Assembly: GCA_963974215.1 (NCBI GenBank)
Contig: CAXBBL010000014.1
Span: 1-64,000, forward strand
DNA from: Croceimicrobium sp963974215
Lineage (GTDB): Bacteria; Bacteroidota; Bacteroidia; Flavobacteriales; Schleiferiaceae
DNA length: 64,000 nucleotides
Direction of reading: 5' to 3'
A program made the position numbers and the translations under genes. How positions within the stretch are numbered: position 1 is the stretch's first letter; the number at the start of each line of letters is the position of its first letter. Shown here in pieces: positions 22,804-30,322 of this stretch. Below the pieces are notes generated by a model. The model saw only the letters and a list, made by a program, of their open reading frames with translations, was not told where the DNA came from and did no database searches.

Positions 22804-23643
22804 ATGAGAAAAGTACAGACCTTACAAGAAATGACCAGGCTTTTAGCTGGCGCAAATTATAAAGTTGCTATTGAAGTGGACGGCAAGCCGGCTTATGATG
22901 GCCAGCTTAAAACTACCGAAATCAAAGAAACTTATGGAAGTATTAAAAATTTCTTGGATGGGATTGTAGATGATTATAACCCAAAAGTTATTTCAGCGCA
23001 ATACGGCTTAACCAATGGTAGCAGCTGGAAAAACCCTCAATGGATTTTCTTTGATTTTGGAGCAATTGAAAAAAGCCCAAGAAGTCAAACTGTAGCATTT
23101 AAAGATTTCCAAAGTGACCCAATGGGCCTTAATGCAATGGAAATACCCCAAGGGGACAACATCGAAACTATTCGCTACAAATTTTTATTGACCACCAGTA
23201 ATTTACAAGATGCTCAAAGAAAAATTGAGAATCTTTCGAACAAAAACGAAAATTACAAGGAAAAGCTTGACGAGTACAATCAAATCATTCGAGACTTAAA
23301 AAATGATTTGGAAGATTTAAAGCGCAGCCATGCTAGGGAACTAGAAGCAATTCAAAAGCCCAGCATGATTGAAAAGCTAATGGAAAACCCTGAAGTGGCT
23401 GGCGGTCTAATGAAGCTCTTAGATCAGTCTAATTCGCCTCAAGCTGGCTTAAATGCACCCAACCTATCAGAGTATGGACAGCACGTTTTAAAAACCATGC
23501 AAAGCGCCCCTAACATTGATAAGGTTTTATGCCGTGTTTTAAACTCAATGAACAAAGACAAACAGTTTAGCACTGAATTAAATGCCCTAATGCATCGCTA
23601 TGAAAACACCCCAAATGAAGATATAACCGTAAACGCTCAATAA
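22804..23643 (+). CDS. Coiled-coil protein with two GLNA motifs, internal virion protein candidate
   Basis: 279 aa. An N-terminal globular part (1-105) precedes a coiled coil (about 120-190) and a helical C-terminus. MGLNA (near residue 112) lies just before the coiled coil and AGLNA (near 217) just after it, so cutting at these sites would release the coil as a separate piece. No domain family is recognised. It opens the run of small membrane-anchored genes up to 25582. Confidence 0.65.
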   Translation: MRKVQTLQEMTRLLAGANYKVAIEVDGKPAYDGQLKTTEIKETYGSIKNFLDGIVDDYNPKVISAQYGLTNGSSWKNPQWIFFDFGAIEKSPRSQTVAFKDFQSDPMGLNAMEIPQGDNIETIRYKFLLTTSNLQDAQRKIENLSNKNENYKEKLDEYNQIIRDLKNDLEDLKRSHARELEAIQKPSMIEKLMENPEVAGGLMKLLDQSNSPQAGLNAPNLSEYGQHVLKTMQSAPNIDKVLCRVLNSMNKDKQFSTELNALMHRYENTPNEDITVNAQ

Positions 23644-23644
23644 A

Positions 23645-23845
23645 ATGTCAAAATTCGCCGTAAACATTCCAATGGAAGCCCCAACCCCTGAAAGTGCTAA
23701 AAACAAAGCAAAATTGCTTATTCAAATTGCTGAAAATGTAACTGAAGATAATTTAAAGTTTTTGGCAAGCCTTTCACAAAAACCTGAGATCAACAAAACC
23801 TTAGCGAATAAGGTCACTAGAATTCTAATCAAAAGCAAGCTCTAA
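23645..23845 (+). CDS. Small helical protein, unknown
   Basis: 66 aa, helical and basic at the C-terminus, no membrane segment. Starts 1 bp after the upstream stop and overlaps the next start by 1 nt, so it is tightly coupled in the virion block. No family recognised. Confidence 0.62.
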   Translation: MSKFAVNIPMEAPTPESAKNKAKLLIQIAENVTEDNLKFLASLSQKPEINKTLANKVTRILIKSKL

Positions 23846-24432
23846 TGAAGAAAGAGGCCCTAGAAAAAGCAAAAACCCAACTCAAGGAGGGCAGCAAAGA
23901 AACTGTGACTTTCTTGAAAAAAGTTCCTAAGCCAGTTTATTACGGCTTGGGCGGTTTGGCTTTATATTACTGGGGCCTCAAGCCTATTCTATCCGATATA
24001 GGCGACCTCTTTAAAACTGATCCTGGCAACGAAGAGTTTGACAAGGGCAAAGGTGACGTAATTAAGCGCCCCACCGGTGACGGTACCACCACCGGCACGC
24101 TTACCGATAATGAAATTCGCAGTATTGCTCAAAGGCAATTGGCTAAAATGGATCGACCAGGAACAAGTAACGATTTGAAAAATGACTTAATTGGTTTGTC
24201 CGGTAAAGATTTACAGCGCGTTTACAATGCTTTTGGCAAGGTGTGGTATGATCCAATTTTAGGCGTACAAAGTGGCTCATTTTTCAGCTTTATGGGCCAT
24301 CAAGAATTAGACTTATTTGGTTGGTATAATGGCGAGTTAAGCGATTCAGAATTGAATGAATTCAGGGCCATTTGGCAAAAAAGCGGCTTAAGCTTTCCCG
24401 CTGGGCCCATAAACACAAATGCACTTACTTAA
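23845..24432 (+). CDS. Single-pass membrane protein, possible annexin-like C-terminal domain
   Basis: 195 aa. A basic amphipathic N-terminus, one hydrophobic helix (about 31-48, YYGLGGLALYYWGLKPI), a Gly/Thr-rich linker (about 62-88) and a helical domain. The pattern LTDNEIRSIAQRQLAKM ... LKNDLIGLSGKDLQRVYNAFGKV faintly resembles one annexin repeat, but without the usual calcium loop. Probably an internal-membrane virion protein; family assignment is weak. Confidence 0.62.
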   Translation: MKKEALEKAKTQLKEGSKETVTFLKKVPKPVYYGLGGLALYYWGLKPILSDIGDLFKTDPGNEEFDKGKGDVIKRPTGDGTTTGTLTDNEIRSIAQRQLAKMDRPGTSNDLKNDLIGLSGKDLQRVYNAFGKVWYDPILGVQSGSFFSFMGHQELDLFGWYNGELSDSELNEFRAIWQKSGLSFPAGPINTNALT

Positions 24433-24433
24433 A

Positions 24434-24640
24434 ATGGCAAAAGCAACCTTAATACACGCGCAATTAGATAAGTCAAAGCCCCAAGGGGAGCAACTTGTAA
24501 TAATAGGCCAAAAGGAAGTTGATTTAAAGGAAAATGGTACCACTCCATTTAAGCCTAAAACTAAAACTAGCAGCTGGCCACTTTGGTTGACCCTTGCAAC
24601 CGTTGGTTTATTATTTCGCCCTAAAAAAAGCAGCAAATGA
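24434..24640 (+). CDS. Tail-anchored small membrane protein
   Basis: 68 aa from the ATG at 24434. A polar, strand-rich N-terminus is followed by a C-terminal hydrophobic helix (WPLWLTLATVGLLF) and the basic tail RPKKSSK. The same helix-plus-lysine ending is found in at least three other proteins of this block, which suggests a shared way of inserting into one membrane. Confidence 0.65.
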   Translation: MAKATLIHAQLDKSKPQGEQLVIIGQKEVDLKENGTTPFKPKTKTSSWPLWLTLATVGLLFRPKKSSK

Positions 24641-24939
24641 ATACGCTTCAAAAGATAAATACCGCCCTTTTTTCGGTTTACATTCTAATGCAAATCAATC
24701 AAATGCTAAAGGGCAAACCAGCCAATTTACAGCTGAGCAATTCGCCTCAAGATTTGCAAAACCTGAATGAATTGGCTGCAAAGTATGGCGAAAAATGGCT
24801 GAAGGTTTTCCAAGATGTCCGTAAAAAGTTAGTACAAATTAGAGGCCGTGAAGTCTCAGTTATGGAGGCTTTACAGTGGATGAAAGAAAGAATTGAATTA
24901 GATCCCTTATTATCCAATGGCGACATACCAAGCATTTAA
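24637..24939 (+). CDS. Small membrane-associated protein, unknown
   Basis: 100 aa. A moderately hydrophobic N-terminal helix (about 8-22) and a helical remainder with a basic patch (VRKKLVQIRGREVS). It overlaps the upstream gene by ATGA and the downstream muramidase gene by 23 nt. No family recognised. Confidence 0.62.
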   Translation: MNTLQKINTALFSVYILMQINQMLKGKPANLQLSNSPQDLQNLNELAAKYGEKWLKVFQDVRKKLVQIRGREVSVMEALQWMKERIELDPLLSNGDIPSI

Positions 24940-25582
24940 AACCATTAAGCAAAAAACGGAGGGTTATTTAGCGCGCCTCGCAAATGATACTGGCGGTTTA
25001 ACTTATCAAGGCATTGCTAAAAACTTTCACCCAAACTGGGCCGGCTGGCCTATTGTTGATTTTCAAATAAGCATGAACCCCAATGCTTCAGATAGCGCCT
25101 TAAGTGCGATCCTAAAGCAAAACACTTATTTAGAAAGCTTAGTTGATAGTTTTTATCTTCAGTTATGGCAACGTATTGGCGCCAGCGCACTTTCTCAAGA
25201 CTTAGCCAATATTTACATGGATTATTACATTCATAAGCCCGCTGATGCTGTTAGAACCATGCAGGAAGTTTTAAATAGAAGCTTTGGCGAAAATTTAGCG
25301 GTTTACGGTGTGCCAGGTCCAAAAACAAATAGCGCAGTTTTAAGGCATGATTCAGCCAAACTTTATAATGCATATCGTGAAGCTAGACTGGGTAACTATC
25401 AAGCTCAAAAATATTCAAGCCCTACATTTTGGGCCAGCTGGGTAAGTCGCGTTCAAAATAACTTTCCAGCAAAAAGAACTACTACAAATTATGCCGTTAT
25501 CGGTACCGCTTTTTTATTAGCGGCATTGGGAATTTACAAACTCCAGCAGAGCGGTGAACAGCAGGAAGAAGAGGCAGCGTAG
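24917..25582 (+). CDS. GH108-like N-acetylmuramidase with C-terminal membrane anchor
   Basis: 221 aa. TEGYLARLANDTGGLTYQGI (Glu15 as candidate catalytic acid) followed by KNFHPNWAGW matches the N-terminal part of glycosyl hydrolase 108 lysozymes, as does the C-terminal GPKTNSAVLRH segment with its GP-T motif. Unlike soluble GH108 endolysins it ends in a hydrophobic helix (about 193-210, YAVIGTAFLLAALGIYKL) and an acidic tail. A muramidase fixed to a membrane is expected of a virion enzyme that opens the cell wall at entry, as in membrane-containing phages, rather than of a free endolysin. Confidence 0.82.
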   Translation: MATYQAFKTIKQKTEGYLARLANDTGGLTYQGIAKNFHPNWAGWPIVDFQISMNPNASDSALSAILKQNTYLESLVDSFYLQLWQRIGASALSQDLANIYMDYYIHKPADAVRTMQEVLNRSFGENLAVYGVPGPKTNSAVLRHDSAKLYNAYREARLGNYQAQKYSSPTFWASWVSRVQNNFPAKRTTTNYAVIGTAFLLAALGIYKLQQSGEQQEEEAA

Positions 25583-25623
25583 GGGTTACGCGCCTTTTTC
25601 TTTCCTGCTAAATAAAAATTATT

Positions 25624-26079
25624 ATGAATAAGAAATTATTGTTTTTCGGTAGTCTTTCGCTTTTATCCTTTTCAGCTCTCTTAGCTGGAGATCATAAAAT
25701 GGCCCAGCTGGTAAATAAAGCTGAAGCAAAATTGGTTGGGATTCGATTTAAAGACACTACCGGCACACCGTTTACAAAGCAATGGAAAGCCCGTATTCTA
25801 ATTAGTTTTTCCGTTTGGAACCCGACTAATATTAAATTTCCTCTTACCCTTTACTCGATCACTCCAATTGTTGATGGTGTAAAAACTACCAATCTTTTAG
25901 CCAGTCCAAGAAAATTTATTATTGAATCAGACTACAATCAGTATAACAATATAATGTTTGAAGTCCCTTTGACTTCGGAGAATTACCGACTATTAATGAA
26001 CCTTAATAATCCCCAAGTTGAGATTAAAGCAAAGGTTTATTCACTGCCCTTCACATTCACCCATAATTTTCAGAAATAA
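25624..26079 (+). CDS. Membrane-tethered or secreted beta protein, LEA-type fold possible
   Basis: 151 aa. The N-terminus has a hydrophobic helix (about 4-21) that could be a signal or an anchor. The remainder is strand-rich (ARILISFSVWNPTNIKFPLT, then NNIMFEVPLTS and VEIKAKVYSLPF), reminiscent of LEA14-like immunoglobulin-type domains. Family assignment is tentative. It lies between the anchored muramidase and the ATPase gene, so a virion role is likely. Confidence 0.62.
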   Translation: MNKKLLFFGSLSLLSFSALLAGDHKMAQLVNKAEAKLVGIRFKDTTGTPFTKQWKARILISFSVWNPTNIKFPLTLYSITPIVDGVKTTNLLASPRKFIIESDYNQYNNIMFEVPLTSENYRLLMNLNNPQVEIKAKVYSLPFTFTHNFQK

Positions 26080-26080
26080 T

Positions 26081-28561
26081 ATGAAAAGCTTAACCAATTA
26101 CTTAGACCTAAAAGGCAAAACAGTAAGCCGCAAAGAAATTCAAGCCATTCAAAAGCAAGCGCGCAAGGATCATCACATAAGAATAGATCAAAAGATAATG
26201 GCGCTTTTGAAAAATTACCCTGATGCCCAAAGCTTTAAGATAACCAATATAGACCCCAAGGAATTAGCACTAAACAAAGCTACTGGGCTTAACGGTTTGG
26301 AACATTTACCCTCTAACTTTTCTGATGGATATAGCGCGGGCTTAAATAAAGCGGTAACAAGCTCAGACATCTACCAGTATATCACTGACACTATATTGCA
26401 GCTCATTGAGACTGAAAAAGACCTTCCTTGGCGTAAACCTTGGGCCAGTAAATATCCTGGCTTTGGCGCTACCAATTTCGACAGTAAAAAAGGATATCGA
26501 GGCATAAACTCCGTAATGCTAAATGAGATATACCCTAGGATGCAAGCTTATGCCTACGAAATCCCCTATTTCTTGACTTTCAAGCAAATTGAAAAATTTG
26601 GTGGTAAGCTTCAAAAAGGGGCTAAAGGGTATCGAGTTGTTTACTTCACTACTTTGTATAAATATCAAAGTGACGAAGCGGGCTTGGATTTTGGCACTTA
26701 CAATCGAGATAAATTCATTCGTTGGCTACGTGCCAACGCGGCAAAAATACCAGTATTGAAAACGGTTGGTATTGGCGCGGTGGTTGCCGGTAGCACTATT
26801 CCAATTCTAAAGTATTACAACGTTTTTAATGCAGACAAAATTGACGGTATTGATTGGAATATAGAAAGCCTTAAAACGCTCAAAGACTTTGAACCCAACG
26901 AAAGAGCTGAAAGTATTGTTGCAGCATGGGACAATAAGCCCGAAATTTTTCATAAAGGCGACAAAGCATTTTACAGGCCAGCCAATGATACAATAACAAT
27001 GCCTGAGCCAGCCAACTTTGACCCTATCGAGGCGTATTATGGAACTCTCTTCCATGAATTAATTCATTCAACCGGCCATAAATCGAGACTGGATCGAGAT
27101 TTACTAAACGGCAAAGGCAGCAAAGAATATGCTTTTGAGGAATTGATTGCAGAATTAGGGGCCAGCTTTCTAAATGGCGAAACAGGAATTCTATGGCACA
27201 GCTTAAGAAATAGTGCCGTTTATTTAAGGGGCTGGGCTAGTGTATTAACTGAAGAAATGAAGAAAGATAATCGCTTTTTCTTTCGGGCTTCTAGTGCAGC
27301 TCAGGCCGCTGCCGATTTAATTCTTGACCGTGACGAAGAGGGTATTCCAAAATATTTGCGCGAAGATCAAAGCAAGGCCAAGGCAATTGCTGAAGCGTTG
27401 GACCGGTCTAAAACCACTAAGGCCAAAAGCAAGCCCAAAGCCCAAGCTAAAACCAAGGCTAAAAGTTCTAGCAAGCCCACTAACCTAAGCCAGCTGAAGA
27501 AATTTTTAAGCCAAACCCCAAAACAAGTGGTTTACTATTTCCATTTTGGAACTAAGAAAATGGAGAAACGAACCATTGAAAAGGTTACTTCTACCGGTTT
27601 GGAAAGTAAAAATTCAATAGGAACTGAAAGGTTTGCAAATTGGAATTCTGCAAAAGATTGGACTTTTGGTAAGGACTATGCAGCTTATCTAAGTTCTACT
27701 TTGATGGGGACTTATGCCTTCTTTTACGAAAAGCCCGATCAAAAGCAAATAGATCAAGTTTTGCAAGAAATAACCACCGGTAAAACCAAAAAGAAAGATT
27801 CTCAGCAATTGGAACTGGTTCTAAACGGTAAAAAAAAAAGCGCAAAAACGCTAAATGGGCCAGTAGATGATTTGATTAATGGCGCTGATAAGCTTTTAGA
27901 TACGGCCACAAAGGGCCGTGAATTAATCGACAAAGTGAAAACAATGCCCGGCAAAGTATTAAGCATTGCTGATATGCTTTCGATGAAATTTGATAAGCTG
28001 GATTTTAAAGGCAAGTGGGCCGACTTCATGCAAAATGTCCCGCCTAACTTAAGGCTAATGGTATATGGCCAAGGCAAGAACGGCAAAACTTCCTTCAGCT
28101 TCCAATTTGCTGAGTACTTAAGCCAGTTTGGTAAAGTGCTTTACAATTTAGCAGATCAAGGAATTAGTGGCACCACACAAGATTTGATTCGTTCAACTGG
28201 TTTGGCGCAAGCTTCTAACATTGTGTTAAGTGGTGGGCGCTCTATTGACGAACTGCGCGAAGATATTCGAGAGTCAAACCCTCAATTTATTTTCATTGAT
28301 TTGATGAATAACTATGAGATTGACCCTCGAAGCTTTGAGGCATTTATGAAACAAGAATTTCCTGACAAAGGTTTTATTTTGGTAATGGAGGCCACAAAAG
28401 GCGAAGATTTTCGAGGGGAAGGAACTTGGCTCAATATTGTGGATGCTAAGATATTTTGCAAAGAATTCATTGCCTACAATAATGGCCGTTTAGGTTTTGG
28501 CGAATTCATTATTTGGCCTGAACGAGTGGCCCAGCTTAAAAAGGATCGAGGCGAAGAGTAG
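26081..28561 (+). CDS. Fusion of ArdC-like antirestriction protein and P-loop ATPase (packaging ATPase candidate)
   Basis: 826 aa from the ATG at 26081, 1 bp after the upstream stop. Residues ~95-225 resemble the ArdC N-terminal DUF1738 domain (LPWRKPW, GYRGINSVML, IPYFLTFKQIEKFGG). A hydrophobic helix interrupts at about 226-245, followed by the zincin domain with HELIHSTGH (near 325) and EELIAELGASF. A Lys/Ala-rich linker and a central domain lead to a C-terminal P-loop ATPase with Walker A GQGKNGKTS (near 663) and Walker B FIFIDLM (near 736). No terminase is present, so this ATPase is the best candidate genome-packaging motor. The motifs are clear; packaging is inferred. Confidence 0.82.
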   Translation: MKSLTNYLDLKGKTVSRKEIQAIQKQARKDHHIRIDQKIMALLKNYPDAQSFKITNIDPKELALNKATGLNGLEHLPSNFSDGYSAGLNKAVTSSDIYQYITDTILQLIETEKDLPWRKPWASKYPGFGATNFDSKKGYRGINSVMLNEIYPRMQAYAYEIPYFLTFKQIEKFGGKLQKGAKGYRVVYFTTLYKYQSDEAGLDFGTYNRDKFIRWLRANAAKIPVLKTVGIGAVVAGSTIPILKYYNVFNADKIDGIDWNIESLKTLKDFEPNERAESIVAAWDNKPEIFHKGDKAFYRPANDTITMPEPANFDPIEAYYGTLFHELIHSTGHKSRLDRDLLNGKGSKEYAFEELIAELGASFLNGETGILWHSLRNSAVYLRGWASVLTEEMKKDNRFFFRASSAAQAAADLILDRDEEGIPKYLREDQSKAKAIAEALDRSKTTKAKSKPKAQAKTKAKSSSKPTNLSQLKKFLSQTPKQVVYYFHFGTKKMEKRTIEKVTSTGLESKNSIGTERFANWNSAKDWTFGKDYAAYLSSTLMGTYAFFYEKPDQKQIDQVLQEITTGKTKKKDSQQLELVLNGKKKSAKTLNGPVDDLINGADKLLDTATKGRELIDKVKTMPGKVLSIADMLSMKFDKLDFKGKWADFMQNVPPNLRLMVYGQGKNGKTSFSFQFAEYLSQFGKVLYNLADQGISGTTQDLIRSTGLAQASNIVLSGGRSIDELREDIRESNPQFIFIDLMNNYEIDPRSFEAFMKQEFPDKGFILVMEATKGEDFRGEGTWLNIVDAKIFCKEFIAYNNGRLGFGEFIIWPERVAQLKKDRGEE

Positions 28562-28563
28562 CG

Positions 28564-29844
28564 CTAAAAATCAAGGCTATAATTGTCGCTCCAGTCAGCG
28601 GCTAGTTCAAAGTTAAAATCTCGAATGTATTTCCTTAATGCATCAATAGTTTTGTGCCGTGTAATAGGTTGTATTTTAAACTCAGCCTCTTGCACGGTAC
28701 AAGTCTTTCTTAGGGTGCGGTAAATATCCTGAATAAAGGTGTGGCGCATGGCGTACAAGGTATGATTTGGCCCCAGTGAAAGTTTATATTGATCGTTTAT
28801 GATATCTCGATACTTATTCCAGCGCCTAGAAAATAAATCTGTATGCTTCATTTCTTGAGGCCCAGGGCCATTGTTTTTACTAAATAAAAAGTCATTGGGT
28901 TGTGCTTTCTCCAATATTTCATTGAGGGCGGGCAATAACCGGTCAATCACAAAAACAATTTCTGTTTTCCCTCTTTTGGCCTTGTTGGCTTTTAAAAGAA
29001 TGGTACGCTGTTTTAAATTGACTTGACGGGCCTTAATGCTTAAGATTTCCGAGGGTCGTAAAAACGTGAACCCAATAAACTGAATGTAGGTTTTTAGGGT
29101 CGGATCATGTTTAGCTAGGAATTCACTGATAATTTTCAACTCTTCCATAGTATAAGCTTGGTGCTTCTCTACTGTTGTTTTAAGTTGTTTGATACCGTGG
29201 CAAGGATTAACATTGGTTATTTCCTCTTCTATCAACTTTTCAAAAAGCCCCGAAAGATAACTATGGTAATTATTACGAGTCTTAGGCTTCGCGCCATCAC
29301 TAATAACAGACCTGAGCCAATCTAAAACGTGCGCTCTCTTGACTTTATCAATAGGCTTTTCATGCAATCCCTTCAGGTGCAAAAATTCGATAAATTTTGA
29401 GGCGGTGCGCTGGTAGTCTTTTTCGGTTTTGGCCTTTACTTCGTTTTTCTTTAAGTCAGCAGCCCGCTTAATAGCTTCAGCGGCTAAATAATATTCAGGA
29501 TCAGCAACCTTAGTAATATTGTTTTCAGGAATTCTGTTTTCCGGTGTCCAGCCATGACGAAGCAAATAATCAATGGCATCAATTATCACTTTGAATTCAG
29601 AATATCGCTCTTTTTTGGATTTGGCGTAATTGGGCGACTGAATGCCAGGCACGGTTGTTAATCTCTTGCGCTTGAGTTTTTGATCTGAATCAGACCAATA
29701 ATAGAACTCGACAAACCAAGATTTTTCAAGGTTGCCGTTGTGGTCTTTTAGTATGGGTTTTCTGTAAGGCTTTATGTTGGCAGACTTTTGGCAGACTTTT
29801 AAAAAATCAACGGCCTCGATAAGGTCTAAGCCGTTGATTTCCAT
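28564..29844 (-). CDS. Tyrosine integrase of the element
   Basis: 426 aa. An N-terminal arm-binding region (1-110), a SAM-like core-binding domain (about 130-235) and a catalytic domain. The catalytic Arg lies in FLRPSEIL (near 263), the second box is YAMRHTF with Tyr at the usual His position, as in many phage integrases, then TRHKT and the nucleophile in RKYIRD (near 405). It begins 15 bp after the tmRNA 3' end on the same strand, with no terminator between, so read-through from tmRNA should express it in the integrated state. The arm-type repeats at 29777-29800 lie inside its own coding sequence. Confidence 0.93.
   Translation of the reverse strand: MEINGLDLIEAVDFLKVCQKSANIKPYRKPILKDHNGNLEKSWFVEFYYWSDSDQKLKRKRLTTVPGIQSPNYAKSKKERYSEFKVIIDAIDYLLRHGWTPENRIPENNITKVADPEYYLAAEAIKRAADLKKNEVKAKTEKDYQRTASKFIEFLHLKGLHEKPIDKVKRAHVLDWLRSVISDGAKPKTRNNYHSYLSGLFEKLIEEEITNVNPCHGIKQLKTTVEKHQAYTMEELKIISEFLAKHDPTLKTYIQFIGFTFLRPSEILSIKARQVNLKQRTILLKANKAKRGKTEIVFVIDRLLPALNEILEKAQPNDFLFSKNNGPGPQEMKHTDLFSRRWNKYRDIINDQYKLSLGPNHTLYAMRHTFIQDIYRTLRKTCTVQEAEFKIQPITRHKTIDALRKYIRDFNFELAADWSDNYSLDF
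29777..29800. repeat. Right integrase arm-type sites (candidate)
   Basis: TTGGCAGACTT repeated twice in tandem, inside the 5' part of the integrase gene and 59 bp from the right attachment core. It matches the doublet at 1801-1828 with a single mismatch and the same orientation. Confidence 0.6.
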
Positions 29845-29858
29845 AAGGTTAAATTGTT

Positions 29859-29879
29859 GTGGAGCTGGCGGGGTTCGAA
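29859..29879 (-). other. Right attachment core (attR) within the tmRNA 3' end
   Basis: 21 bp identical to 1710-1730. It covers the T-arm and the acceptor 3' strand of tmRNA, so integration rebuilds a complete tmRNA gene on this side. Confidence 0.88.
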
Positions 29880-30257
29880 CCCGCGTGCAAACAAGGGAAC
29901 CAAGAGCTTTCTACATGCTTATTTTGTTCTTGAGGTTTTCGTCCATTGGCTGGGAACAAACACCCCACCGCAGGCTTATTTGTGAATTACAGTGTCACGA
30001 GTACAACACAACACTTTACTCGCTAGTTCGGATTTGATGACACCTCTAATTCCTACCCAACCAAACATAGGGTACGAGAGATGACTTGCTCCCGCGTCTA
30101 ACGCGTGGATTAGCAGAAATCACATACTGTGACTTAAGCGGCAAGCGCGAAGTTATTTTCGCCTCTTGTTGTTTTGAAGTATCTGTTTTACGGGCGACAC
30201 CCTCATAGCCCGGCATGCTTACAATCGAATCAACTTGCTGTCGATACCATTCAGCCC
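29860..30257 (-). ncRNA. ssrA: Transfer-messenger RNA (tmRNA)
   Basis: About 398 nt on the minus strand. The 5' end GGGGCTGAATGGTATCGAC is a canonical tmRNA start and pairs with the 3' acceptor strand CAGCTCC. The 3' end has a T-arm with GGGTTCGAACCC. The tag frame (minus 30134-30163) reads GENNFALAA then TAA, close to the Bacteroidetes tag GENNYALAA with Phe for Tyr. CCA is not fully encoded after position 29860. The gene rescues stalled ribosomes. Its 3' end is the target of the 28-kb element. Confidence 0.95.
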
Positions 30258-30288
30258 CAAATTTGTGAAAGAACTTTTTTCTAGACTG

Positions 30289-30296
30289 CAAAGCTA
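30289..30296 (-). promoter_or_regulatory. tmRNA promoter -7 element
   Basis: On the minus strand TAGCTTTG matches the Bacteroidetes -7 consensus TAnnTTTG exactly and lies about 32 nt before the mature 5' end of tmRNA. This promoter probably also feeds the downstream integrase gene. Confidence 0.55.
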
Positions 30297-30322
30297 ATAC
30301 CTTTACAGCAAATATTAGCGAA

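Larger units (their letters stand above)
1710..29879. mobile_element. 28.2-kb integrated virus-like element at the tmRNA gene
   Basis: The borders are a 21-bp direct repeat of the tmRNA 3' end (1710-1730 and 29859-29879). A tyrosine integrase gene abuts the right border and paired TTGGCAGACTT-type repeats lie just inside both ends. Contents: restriction system, repressor with divergent operon, iteron origin and initiator genes, HNH, ASCH, M23 peptidase, and a structural block with many one-helix membrane proteins, muralytic enzymes, a cysteine peptidase and a P-loop ATPase. I found no terminase, portal or tail genes. The integrated state is seen directly from the repeats; the viral nature is inferred from gene content. 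Confidence 0.85.

Noticed and set aside
26018..26080. 21-codon N-terminal extension of the ArdC-ATPase fusion
   Set aside because: It overlaps the end of the upstream gene in another frame and looks like a by-product of it; the ATG at 26081 follows the upstream stop directly.
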